A stretch of 54,383 bases of DNA from a virus. The notes under the pieces were generated by a model. It did not search any database. It was not told the origin of the DNA and was given only the letters and a program-made list of their open reading frames with translations. Position numbers and translations under genes: made by a program. The stretch lies in IMG/VR virus record IMGVR_UViG_3300032282_004873, positions 1-54,383 of that record; one strand, given 5' to 3'. Shown here piece by piece: positions 27,001 through 35,196 of the stretch. How positions within the stretch are numbered: the first letter of the stretch is position 1; each line of letters starts with the position of its first letter.

Positions 27001-27508
27001 GCAATTTGAAAATGTTCAACAAACACCTTGGGCACAAGTTACTCCAGTATTTGAGATTCCAAGGTTTGAAGAACCAACAGATAGCACCAAATTTACAATT
27101 GATTTCAGTATTGTAGATGCACTAAATCAAGACATTATATCAATATTTTCAACATTAGATGATTTAGACAATATATTAGGAAATCCGGAACTAGTTTTTT
27201 CACCGGATTACCCTGGATTAGAAAATCTAAGAAACGTTTACTTCAATCGTTTAACAGATAAAATTAACTTGAAAAACTTCTTTGACTTCTTCCAATGGTT
27301 TGATACAAATATTGGTACATTCGTTGCTCAATTGATTCCAAAAAAGACTAAGTTTTATGGCACCAATTTCGTTATTGAAAGCCATATGATTGAGCGACCA
27401 AAGTTCCAATATCTTTTTGAAGAAATATATCTTGGCGATAGTAGTCGCAGTTCGTTGAGAGATACGATACTTCTTCAGTTATTTGTTGCCAAATTTGTAA
27501 GATACTAG
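24074..27508 (+). CDS. 7: Baseplate wedge protein gp7-like with LamG-type lectin domains
   Basis: A 1144-residue protein. Residues about 177-352 form a LamG/concanavalin-like domain (MTFEYWINIPA, QWNHIAWAWNR, LSGALDELRIW, LKAYYKFNEPSG). Residues about 476-600 contain TLLLLLYTWAKFFDEMKLY, LAESQGLDLPPLW, IWRRILINL and AKGTVYAVKAFIRAIGI, the KGT-type motif of P2 gpI/T4 gp7 wedge proteins. A second lectin-like region spans about 660-885 (FNGDVSYVRFWSKYLNDDEF). The C-terminus has GTNFVIESHMIERPKFQYLF. The size matches T4 gp7 (1032) and it follows gp6 closely, with a one-base overlap to the preceding gene. The inserted lectin domains could bind surface glycans (inference). Confidence 0.75.
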   Translation: MPIDNTNSLTRGTPGLFTPTVVRSLEEPSNESISLSLSTPAISIESSIDNTSSFKYNLPNTGLRSTQQLKVDWSDFSNHTFFNSAQVKVNVAFDKILNGYPFDGNQGSTETFLDSLTGFEKYIYDRYPKSQNYLFLSGTNSGYEAAGGTYITIVDKAGAAYTDMSTNTSGKSVINPKLNPMTFEYWINIPAMANDNQVILDKHTGSLGFAIVLNSTALTTYATSSIYIVSASSVETTQVIFPKNQWNHIAWAWNRTPGYNGITTYLNGKPYGTSSIPVEFDIIDVVSNMYIGSGSSIAGFTPTNTLSGALDELRIWHSVRTANEIYQNYQKSVFANPNLKAYYKFNEPSGSMSQVTIDASSNSLHGNLNYYAYSILNVRNILTATLWSGNSPVIYENINFCPNLFPNHPDVVTYRTSFYNSASIYDYENPNLITKIIPKHYLYEGQVQDSLETEEGAIVNSLTSGTDPRSTRLGGTQTLLLLLYTWAKFFDEMKLYTQAFSDINFVDYNETDTVPDQFLQKLAESQGLDLPPLWTGASIDQFINAQNYGDTPDSNNVSLQFVQNQIWRRILINLRDIVTAKGTVYAVKAFIRAIGIDPDNNFRIREYGGPTSQNLGFVRDKRNEVSSILTFISGGLLQSPFLSGSRVEPGYPEMAGTSNDGLFTSGSWTYEATYKHPLNRVYSSNESLVRFMATGSSFTSSGALVANLIAYSGSYSYPVSTTSSLTLYVRPNSNVSSPYIALYLSGVDIFDGDKWYISFGKRRNDDDLDSAISSSYFLRVAKNINGDIYSLTTTSSWFNDYAGGGINVWNQKSATLNSSGSYFVIGSGSIDTSVTSFLNDSSVAPSKARETKFNGDVSYVRFWSKYLNDDEFLEHIRNVKSLGVQDPLTNFNFVTYKSSSWERLRIDANTDQIVTQSNTLGNLDIFDFSQNNLHLSATQFPTSSQIINPERYYYSYISPKIDEASTTNKIRIRSFEQFENVQQTPWAQVTPVFEIPRFEEPTDSTKFTIDFSIVDALNQDIISIFSTLDDLDNILGNPELVFSPDYPGLENLRNVYFNRLTDKINLKNFFDFFQWFDTNIGTFVAQLIPKKTKFYGTNFVIESHMIERPKFQYLFEEIYLGDSSRSSLRDTILLQLFVAKFVRY

Positions 27509-27526
27509 TTTTTCAACAATAACATA

Positions 27527-27534
27527 TCTATAAT
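27527..27534 (+). promoter_or_regulatory. Candidate -10 element TCTATAAT
   Basis: The 31-base gap after the gp7-like gene holds TCTATAAT six bases before ATG 27540. It matches the core seen in other gaps, but it is so near the start codon that a transcript from it would have little or no leader. No Shine-Dalgarno is visible. It may therefore be a promoter for a leaderless message or chance AT-rich sequence. Confidence 0.2.
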
Positions 27535-27539
27535 AGAAT

Positions 27540-28508
27540 ATGTCAAATTTAGATTTCAAATCTCAAAGAGTCAACTATAACCAAGAACCATCAAGCCGCT
27601 CAGAATACGATGATGGTACATTTGGTTTGGAATTTTTTGCTTTTAATGACACTAAAGATAAAGGTCAAAGCCTCGCCGCAGCAATTTATAACCAGTCTGG
27701 TTCCGGAATGGACACGTCCGGAATTGATGATGTTCGGCAAGGCGTAGAAATAAGAACGTTAAAGCACGTTTTCGGAAGCAATCAGCCAAAAATATGGTCA
27801 GGAAATATACATCATTTTACCCGTGTAACCACCTATGGACAATTTCGTTCATGGACTGAATACCAGAATGATATATCGTATTACGATAACGTTATTCCAT
27901 TTAATCCAATCTTATATATAAAGTCACAAAACAATGGGGTGGATACGTATCCTTACCCAATATATTTCAATGATGGACCACAACAAAGTGAAGAAGTTGG
28001 TGTTGAACCATTAACACATCCATTCAGATTAGCTAGCTCGGTTATTGAAGGCGCATTCCCGGCTCATAGACCAAAAGGAAATATTGAAGATGGCAATCCA
28101 ACTCAAGCAATTCCTCAATCAAACAACAGAATACTTCAGTTTATTGAATATGCAGCTCCACTAACTGCCGATCCATTTCTTGATGCAGGTCAACAATATA
28201 TTGGTGATGGACCTATTGAAGATGACATTATAATTGATGGTTATGTTCTATTTACACAACGTCTTGGAGATCCATTTGACGATACCGAAGATGAAGAAAT
28301 AGTAAAGCAATTAGAAATAAATGTAGCAACTAGCGGCAGCTTAGATTTCTTAATGGCACTTAAACAATTGCACGTTGAATTAGACGATGATATTAGAGAA
28401 ACTTATACTCAAAAATCAGCAACAGCAGGCTATACTGTATATGGACCAGAACAAACTCGTTATGGAACAGATAGTGTTGCTTTCGTCGGATGGTTGAGAG
28501 GTAGTTGA
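27540..28508 (+). CDS. Virion structural protein, unknown role
   Basis: A 322-residue acidic protein. The N-terminus is polar (SNLDFKSQRVNYNQEPSSRS); the middle mentions THPFRLASSVIEGAFPAHRP; the C-terminus is GYTVYGPEQTRYGTDSVAFV followed by GWLRGS. I do not recognise a domain. It sits right after the gp7-like wedge and one base before another unknown structural gene. Co-location suggests a peripheral baseplate or tail-fibre attachment part. AT-rich codon use and Gly/Tyr/Asn richness match the neighbours. Confidence 0.7.
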   Translation: MSNLDFKSQRVNYNQEPSSRSEYDDGTFGLEFFAFNDTKDKGQSLAAAIYNQSGSGMDTSGIDDVRQGVEIRTLKHVFGSNQPKIWSGNIHHFTRVTTYGQFRSWTEYQNDISYYDNVIPFNPILYIKSQNNGVDTYPYPIYFNDGPQQSEEVGVEPLTHPFRLASSVIEGAFPAHRPKGNIEDGNPTQAIPQSNNRILQFIEYAAPLTADPFLDAGQQYIGDGPIEDDIIIDGYVLFTQRLGDPFDDTEDEEIVKQLEINVATSGSLDFLMALKQLHVELDDDIRETYTQKSATAGYTVYGPEQTRYGTDSVAFVGWLRGS

Positions 28509-28509
28509 T

Positions 28510-30441
28510 ATGAGCAGACAAGAAAAAAGATCCAGAATAAGAATGTTGCCTCCTAGAGTTCAACTTCAACAAATGGATGCACTTACCGGTTCATACCCGA
28601 CTAATGTTAGATTTTCAATTGATGGGAGAACAGGCAACTATCCCATTGGTTTTAATGACATATATACAATCCCATTCCTATCTTCAAAAAAATATATACC
28701 AGCAGTAGGATTTACAGAAAATAATATTTGGTTAGCCAATAGCCAATCAAATGATCTTACTTCGAGCATTGTTACTACCGGTAGTGTCCGTTCTCAAATC
28801 ATTGAGGGATTACCATTTTTTCATTTTACTCCTGGGCAAGATTTGACACCGTTCCGAGACAACGAACAGCCGAGCGCAGATGGCAAATCAGAAAACAATT
28901 CTTTCTTTGCAACTGGAAGTGCCATATCAGAAGTTGGCGAAGGATTTAGCAGTCCACTTTGGAGTAAAGATAAAATAGAAATTGATTTGTCTGTCAATTC
29001 CCCACAAATATTGAATATTGATCTATTAAATGATGAAAATTCTCAACAAATGTCTTATTTCAACTTTGCAAATAAAACATGGGAGGCTTTGAGCGACATA
29101 TCTTTAACTGATTCAAATATTCGTAGTGGTTCATTATCAAATTTACAAGGCAAAAATATAACAATCGGTTTTGCTCCGTCTTTAGGTGTACCAAGAGTTT
29201 ATGTTCCGGCAGCCATGGGAGATTTTGTACACGGCTATTATTTCATGAAAACCGCAGGTACTCAGATAAGCAACTTTGGTTTTCCTCTCAATTCAAGATA
29301 TTATGCAACTAGTTCTCAGCAATATAGCATTTCAAACAATATTCAGCATCCGTTTTTATTAGAGAAAGTTGTTTTGATTATTAGTATGAGTTCCGTTTCT
29401 ACTCCAATTTACACAAATGCAATTAATGACGGTTTTGTTGCTGCGCCTTTAGCAAACGGACCATATACGGCGGCGGGCTATTCAGAAAAAACAATAATAC
29501 CGTTTATGACCAATAACTTTTTCATATTGCATCAACGTGAAAATGCAGGTAACTTAAGAATGTTTTCTGATTTGGCTGACACAACTGGAACGAGCATTAT
29601 TCCAAATAACGGTATAACTTCCGAAAGAAATTTAATAACAAATTTAAGAATTACTTCTGTAAATAAGCCAGGAAATTTGGATTGGAATACTGGCGGCGTT
29701 CCTTTGGATGGAGGATATGAACCAACAATTGGTGGCGGTGCGGAAGTAGATTTGCAAACGTATCTTTCAGAACACAACTATGTACATATTGATCCATCTG
29801 GTGGGTCTTGTGAGATCAACCCAGCTCAACAGTTGGTTGTTAGTGGCGCCGTGAAGCTTTCAAAGTTATTAAGAAACTCATATGTAATTGAGGGAGTTTC
29901 ACGATCATTTCCTGGAATTTCTGTAATGTCTCAAAGTCCAACAGACGTTAACAAAGTCCGGACGTTATCAAGCGGATTAACAGTAAGTGTAGGAAATCCG
30001 GTGAGTATTGGGTTTAAAAGCAACGTTGAAGCAGGCGGCAGGAATGGACTTGGATTCAATAGAATTTCCAACAGAGATTTTATATCCCCTGCAAGCGTTG
30101 ACACGGCAGAAAATATTAGATTTGCTCCTAATGGAACCGGAACAACTGATGGACAATCAGTTACTTTAAATAATTACGTTGGCTACTTGTCCGATACCGA
30201 ACAAGTCAATCCATATATAATAATGCCAGGGGATAAATTGGTTTTTGGTTGGCAATTACCAGCGCCTTTTGGAAACATTCATAATCAATCTGGCGGGTAT
30301 TTGGATTTGGCAGTAAAAACAACAATATGTCCTGGTATGAAAGTTATCCTTTATGGGAGTTACATAAGAGCAGGTCGTGAACATAATGACGGAACAAATC
30401 AACTTCTATCTTCTGATAGCGTACATGAGGTAATAGAATAA
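28510..30441 (+). CDS. Large virion structural protein, unknown role
   Basis: A 643-residue protein with a basic, extended N-terminus (MSRQEKRSRIRMLPPRVQLQ), then alternating beta-like segments and loops. Recognisable stretches include GFAPSLGVPRVYVPAAMG, HPFLLEKVVLIISM and PGDKLVFGWQLPAPF (about 576-590), then TTICPGMKVILYGSYIR near the end. No signal peptide or membrane segment. GAGAGG upstream is a fair ribosome binding site. No family is recognised. The polypeptide may be a large coat-like or baseplate plate protein; the operon places it with 27540-31729 as a set. Confidence 0.7.
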   Translation: MSRQEKRSRIRMLPPRVQLQQMDALTGSYPTNVRFSIDGRTGNYPIGFNDIYTIPFLSSKKYIPAVGFTENNIWLANSQSNDLTSSIVTTGSVRSQIIEGLPFFHFTPGQDLTPFRDNEQPSADGKSENNSFFATGSAISEVGEGFSSPLWSKDKIEIDLSVNSPQILNIDLLNDENSQQMSYFNFANKTWEALSDISLTDSNIRSGSLSNLQGKNITIGFAPSLGVPRVYVPAAMGDFVHGYYFMKTAGTQISNFGFPLNSRYYATSSQQYSISNNIQHPFLLEKVVLIISMSSVSTPIYTNAINDGFVAAPLANGPYTAAGYSEKTIIPFMTNNFFILHQRENAGNLRMFSDLADTTGTSIIPNNGITSERNLITNLRITSVNKPGNLDWNTGGVPLDGGYEPTIGGGAEVDLQTYLSEHNYVHIDPSGGSCEINPAQQLVVSGAVKLSKLLRNSYVIEGVSRSFPGISVMSQSPTDVNKVRTLSSGLTVSVGNPVSIGFKSNVEAGGRNGLGFNRISNRDFISPASVDTAENIRFAPNGTGTTDGQSVTLNNYVGYLSDTEQVNPYIIMPGDKLVFGWQLPAPFGNIHNQSGGYLDLAVKTTICPGMKVILYGSYIRAGREHNDGTNQLLSSDSVHEVIE

Positions 30442-30442
30442 T

Positions 30443-31729
30443 ATGCCAATTTTTGATCAATATGAAGTTGAACCAGCATCAGCATATAGCGGAAGTTATG
30501 CTGCAAATTATGTCGTTTATATAACTAGCTCAATAGGTTCAGACGGACAATTAATCAATCAAAAGTTTTCAACTAATAAGAGAGTTGTTGCTATTGACAA
30601 AGTCTCCGGAATTAAAGATTACTTTGATAACGTTATCTGGAACTATGAAACATATCTCAATATATTCTTTAACAAAGGACAGCCAGGCAGAATAAATCGT
30701 AATTTGAATTGTTATTCAAGTGAAACGTTTTTAGATTCAATCGCCCCAGATCCTACGGCTATTCATGAAATTAATGGGGGAAAAGTATCTGGATATTTAG
30801 GTCAGCCTTTGTTATTATTGACATATGGAGAAAATCTTACTTCTTCTACAGACGGACAAACAGTTACTGATAATTTATGGTATCAAAATTATCCTTTTCA
30901 GTCCACTTATAAGAATGTAAAAAAGCTTTTTACTCCAACGAAATATGCGAGCAATATAAGTTACGCATTGTCTACTCATTGGGGGCCTACAATACCAAAG
31001 ACAGATGCGGAATGGAGAGCTAGTACAACAGCTCCTGTAAAATTAAATTCGGACAACTTCTTGATTGGATGGCTTGCCACTAGTGCTTCCTATCCATATT
31101 CACATTTCACAGACACGACAACTGTTTTATCTGAGAGCAGAATAACAAACAACAATTTATTAATTCATTTGGGAGGCAGAAGAAGAGTTAGTCCAGCGAT
31201 AACGTTCCCAGGTTCAATAAGTCAATATGTTTATGATAACGACATATTAGATGATTATTTTGGATTTGGCAATGTTACGTCATATAAAAATGTTGGATTT
31301 GATTTGAAATATGAATATGGTGCCACAAGCAGTCCTATCGTTACTGGCTCCAATAATTCCTCATGTTTAAACTTTGTATATTCAAATACGGTAAGAGGCT
31401 TTAAATACGGACTATATTCCGCAAATCAAGTTAACACCAAATGTACTTTTAGACTCGGCAGATACGGACAAAATAGAGATATGTTAGAGGGTCGCACGAC
31501 CGTAGCTAGTCTTATAAAATCTCAAATTAATCCTTATACGAATGAACAAATGCCTAGAACGCTATTTTATCCTTTGCAGATCTCATTTGTGTCAGGTACA
31601 ACAATATATAATCAATCTAAAGATTATGTAACTGCAACAAATCCAAGCTACAATCCATATGATAGTGGTATTTATGACATATACTATCGTAGTGGAAAAC
31701 CATTCTTTGATAGAGATAACGAGGATTAA
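30443..31729 (+). CDS. Virion structural protein, unknown role
   Basis: A 428-residue protein, rich in Tyr, Asn and Ser. It starts MPIFDQYEVEPASAYSGSYA and includes NYVVYITSSIG, LLLLTYGENLTSS and DSGIYDIYYRSGKPFFDRDN at the end. GAGGTAA (inside the end of the preceding gene) is its ribosome binding site, and it begins one base after that gene stops. No domain is recognised. It forms a close-packed trio with the two genes before it, which suggests a shared structural sub-assembly. Confidence 0.7.
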   Translation: MPIFDQYEVEPASAYSGSYAANYVVYITSSIGSDGQLINQKFSTNKRVVAIDKVSGIKDYFDNVIWNYETYLNIFFNKGQPGRINRNLNCYSSETFLDSIAPDPTAIHEINGGKVSGYLGQPLLLLTYGENLTSSTDGQTVTDNLWYQNYPFQSTYKNVKKLFTPTKYASNISYALSTHWGPTIPKTDAEWRASTTAPVKLNSDNFLIGWLATSASYPYSHFTDTTTVLSESRITNNNLLIHLGGRRRVSPAITFPGSISQYVYDNDILDDYFGFGNVTSYKNVGFDLKYEYGATSSPIVTGSNNSSCLNFVYSNTVRGFKYGLYSANQVNTKCTFRLGRYGQNRDMLEGRTTVASLIKSQINPYTNEQMPRTLFYPLQISFVSGTTIYNQSKDYVTATNPSYNPYDSGIYDIYYRSGKPFFDRDNED

Positions 31730-31732
31730 TCT

Positions 31733-32692
31733 ATGGCTGGTTTGTTAGATCAAAAAACACGTATACTCGATACATTAATAACAAATCAAGGCAGAAGCCA
31801 AGCAGCTTCCGGCAAGATGAAAATAGAATACGTATCATTTAGCGATGCGGGCGCCATATATGCCCTAGATACACTAGTGTCTGGTGGCTTAGACTTTACT
31901 TCACGTATAACGTTTGAAGCCGGTAATCTGCCACAGGACCAGATTGTATATGAAGTAGATGATTCTGGCAAGCTACTAGGAAACTTTATAAGCGGTGAAA
32001 CAAACTATACGGTAACTGCTGGTCAAATATATTTAAGTGGTTCTGATGGAATCAACAATACGATAGCTACCGGCTCCCAATTCAGTTCCTTGTCTGATAT
32101 ATTAACAAGAGCTTCATTAGATAACTTTAAAAGATTATCTATATTGTCTAGCCCAGACCCTATATTTGAAAACTATAATGAATTCAACGTATATCCGCAG
32201 AGTGTATCTTACGATTTAACTCCCACAAAACCAATACCGAAAAACTCAATACAGAATATTAATATTGACAAAGTTGAAAGCCTGTTTTACGACAAGAGAC
32301 TTTCTCATATTCCAAACTTTAAATTTTTACCGCCAATCAATAAGCCGTTACCAGGACGTGTTAATGCAACCCCAATTGGCGATTACACCAATGTCAATCA
32401 AAAGCCAATATTGCAATATTCAGATTTGGCTGTTGAATTAGATGAATTAGAAAAAAATGGCTATAAGAAAGATGTTCAATTTATTGAAACAAGCAGAGAC
32501 AACAATCTCCTATGTCAATTTTTTGAAATGTACGATAACCAAGTTGTAAAGTTAGATGTTATAGATTTTGGCACATTTCCTGCCGATGAAAATGGTAAAG
32601 TCAAGCACGTATTTTTCGTAGGGAAAGTATTTACTGATGGGTACAATGTAAGCACATATGTAAATCTATTTGTTTTAGTGTTTGAACAATGA
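31733..32692 (+). CDS. Virion structural protein with N-terminal LD-LLT-GR module
   Basis: A 319-residue protein. The N-terminus MAGLLDQKTRILDTLITNQG then GRSQAASGKMKIEYVSFSD has the same pattern as the protein at 41312 (ILDAVLTDTGRRFLAKNDG). This module, with LD, LT, GR and a phenylalanine-aspartate end, recurs in T4-like phages of marine type. The rest is beta-rich with IETSRDNNLLCQFFEMYDNQ and HVFFVGKVFTDGYNVSTYVN near the end. GAGG precedes the start. Likely a baseplate or tail part; exact role unknown. Confidence 0.72.
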   Translation: MAGLLDQKTRILDTLITNQGRSQAASGKMKIEYVSFSDAGAIYALDTLVSGGLDFTSRITFEAGNLPQDQIVYEVDDSGKLLGNFISGETNYTVTAGQIYLSGSDGINNTIATGSQFSSLSDILTRASLDNFKRLSILSSPDPIFENYNEFNVYPQSVSYDLTPTKPIPKNSIQNINIDKVESLFYDKRLSHIPNFKFLPPINKPLPGRVNATPIGDYTNVNQKPILQYSDLAVELDELEKNGYKKDVQFIETSRDNNLLCQFFEMYDNQVVKLDVIDFGTFPADENGKVKHVFFVGKVFTDGYNVSTYVNLFVLVFEQ

Positions 32693-32711
32693 TATGAGTT
32701 GAGTAACCGAA

Positions 32712-35195
32712 ATGACAATATTCAATATTAAACTAAATCAACCATCAAAAATAATATCATTGCCTAATGTCTATGCGACGTTAGAAGATATTGTTGGCGG
32801 ATTTTACAAATATAGAATCACATATGTAGTAGATCCTGTAGCTGTCGTTAGAGAAAAAGCTTACATAGTAAACATACACGTCTCAGATCAGCTTAATAAC
32901 GACACAAACAACCCCAACTTAGTAAAAAATAATAATCCAAAAGATATTATTCTCAATTTGAGAAAAATGGGTGGACTTTATAAAAGTGCTGGATTGGTAA
33001 CTCCCAAATATTTGGTGAGTATTAAAAGCGATATTACTTCAAGATTGCCAAACAATCAATTGCCGACATTAAACACGACGAATGTTCTCGTAAATAAAAC
33101 GCCTTTAAAAACGATTACACAACTGTCAACAAAGTCTGTTTCAACGTTAAATGAACAAAGCCAAACCAATCCTGTAATGACTGTAAGTCTCAATAAGCCA
33201 AAGTCAGTAGACAATGGCTTAACAAATCAAACAGTTGTTAACAATAAAGTTAAAAGACAAATGACAGATTTGTTGTTTGAAGGCAGAATTGATCCAGCTA
33301 GTTTAACAACTGGAAAAACAAATAGTATATCTCATTCAAGTAAAACATATTCTGGAACCATTCCAAGTGCTCCATACACACAAAAATCTGCCATTAAAAA
33401 TGACATCAGGGCAATGAACATTGTTGCCTCTCAGCTAAACTCTGCTACAAAGCAAAAAATATATTCTCAGTCACAACTTTCGCCTCAAGCTACGATGACA
33501 ATCGTAGAAAAAATTCCAGTCAATCTGCTTACAATAAGCGAAATCGTCAATATTCCAATTGGCTCTTTAGGCAAAAGAGATTTCAATATAATATTTGAGC
33601 TTAATAATGGAGAAGGTCAACTAATACAGACCGAAAAGAGATTTGTCGCTCACGGTTCAAACATATCAAATATCATCCCGACAAAAGAGCCAACAGTCAA
33701 ATCCGTCCCTATCAACGTCCCCGGTCGTGCTTTGTTTGAGATTACTCAGGAAGACTCAAACTCTAAGGGAATTTACATATATAGAAGAGAAATAAATCCA
33801 AACAATCAGTTGTCAAAATCCAGTTATAAGTTAATTGGAAAGGTACCTTTGCTTAAAGGTGCAAAGGCTTTTTATGAAGATAAGATCAAAACAATCAATA
33901 ATGCAATATATCGTTTTGTTCCTTATGTCACAGATGAAATGCCTGGCTCTATATTCACATCAGCAGCAGTACGATTCTATAGAAGCGGAATAATAAAGAA
34001 AGAGAAATATTATCGTCGTCAAAACTCAGGTGTACTTTTCTACAATATATTGGATACGTATATTGAAATTTTACTTTCTCAATATTCAATAAACGCAATA
34101 GAAGCCAAGATATACAGAAGAAACGTTACCAATCATCAGAAAGAATATGATTTGGTTGGGATATCTACGTTACGCAACAACTCTGATACGCCAATTTCTT
34201 TCAAAGATTACAATGTAAAAAACAATTATATGTATGAGTACAAGGCTGTACTGATATATCCGGATGGAAGCAAACAAACAGCGCCAAATACAATTGTTGT
34301 TCGTTACAGCCCGATTCAACAAAACATTGCAGTTACTAAAATTAGCAACCTTAACATAACAACCTATGAAGGCTTGCAAGATGTTACGTTTAATATTGAA
34401 TACAGCCTTTCAGAAAAAGATTTTGAGCTAATCAAGAAGCTGTTTAAAGAACAAAATCTTGTATCTGAGTATCAAAGAAACATAATAGAAAACAAAGACA
34501 AGCTGAAAACGCTATTGGCTTATAAAATTGTTAGATTCAATCTGACAACTGGAGACATAGAAGACTTTGGCGTCATAACTTCTACAAGTTTTAGCGACAG
34601 ACAATTTGGTCTTTCACGTAGCGTTAAAAATCTAGATTCGGCTTCTGAATACGTGTATAAAGTCATAACGTATATACGTAGTCCTGAAACCTTAATGCCT
34701 AAACTAACAAGAACAGTTGCTACAACTGTTGAAGGCAAACTAGCAAACTATACTCTTAACCCTTATAAGTGGTTACAGCCAGTAACGTTAACAGAAGGCA
34801 ATATTGTTACCGATAGAACATTATTAACAAATCACGCAAAGCAACCATTAATACAGGGAAATGTTGTTGACGTTCAAAATATTCCAATTAATTTGTCAAA
34901 AATATTGCCTGTTTTATCTAATGCGAATGCTACACAGGTTCAAGAACGTTCTATACTTATTGAATGGAAAGTTGATGGAGACTTGGAAAAAATAGATCAT
35001 TTCGTAATAAAACTAGAAATGACGAACTTAACAACAATCGTAGGAACAGTACATAACATATCAAGTAATAACACTTTCAAATTCCTTGATTTACTTACTG
35101 ATGGTGAAAGTGGTTCATTAAGTTATAATATAGTTCCGATGTATTATGATTACACACAAGGCGCTCCTATAAAGACAAATACGATAGTTATATAA
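32712..35195 (+). CDS. Large virion protein with FN3-like repeats
   Basis: An 827-residue protein. After an N-terminal region to about 330 with a Thr/Asn-rich linker, it shows repeated fibronectin-III-like units. One starts near 334 (GRALFEITQED, GIYIYRREIN), the next near 462 (AIEAKIYRRNV, EYDLVGISTL, YEYKAVLIYPDGS), a third near 558 (LAYKIVRFNL) and a fourth near 740 (SILIEWKVDGDLEKIDHFVI). The Y-R-R strand recurs in the protein at 39399. FN3-like domains in phage are exposed adhesive or spacer modules. A fibre or baseplate role is inferred. Confidence 0.7.
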   Translation: MTIFNIKLNQPSKIISLPNVYATLEDIVGGFYKYRITYVVDPVAVVREKAYIVNIHVSDQLNNDTNNPNLVKNNNPKDIILNLRKMGGLYKSAGLVTPKYLVSIKSDITSRLPNNQLPTLNTTNVLVNKTPLKTITQLSTKSVSTLNEQSQTNPVMTVSLNKPKSVDNGLTNQTVVNNKVKRQMTDLLFEGRIDPASLTTGKTNSISHSSKTYSGTIPSAPYTQKSAIKNDIRAMNIVASQLNSATKQKIYSQSQLSPQATMTIVEKIPVNLLTISEIVNIPIGSLGKRDFNIIFELNNGEGQLIQTEKRFVAHGSNISNIIPTKEPTVKSVPINVPGRALFEITQEDSNSKGIYIYRREINPNNQLSKSSYKLIGKVPLLKGAKAFYEDKIKTINNAIYRFVPYVTDEMPGSIFTSAAVRFYRSGIIKKEKYYRRQNSGVLFYNILDTYIEILLSQYSINAIEAKIYRRNVTNHQKEYDLVGISTLRNNSDTPISFKDYNVKNNYMYEYKAVLIYPDGSKQTAPNTIVVRYSPIQQNIAVTKISNLNITTYEGLQDVTFNIEYSLSEKDFELIKKLFKEQNLVSEYQRNIIENKDKLKTLLAYKIVRFNLTTGDIEDFGVITSTSFSDRQFGLSRSVKNLDSASEYVYKVITYIRSPETLMPKLTRTVATTVEGKLANYTLNPYKWLQPVTLTEGNIVTDRTLLTNHAKQPLIQGNVVDVQNIPINLSKILPVLSNANATQVQERSILIEWKVDGDLEKIDHFVIKLEMTNLTTIVGTVHNISSNNTFKFLDLLTDGESGSLSYNIVPMYYDYTQGAPIKTNTIVI

Positions 35196-35196
35196 C

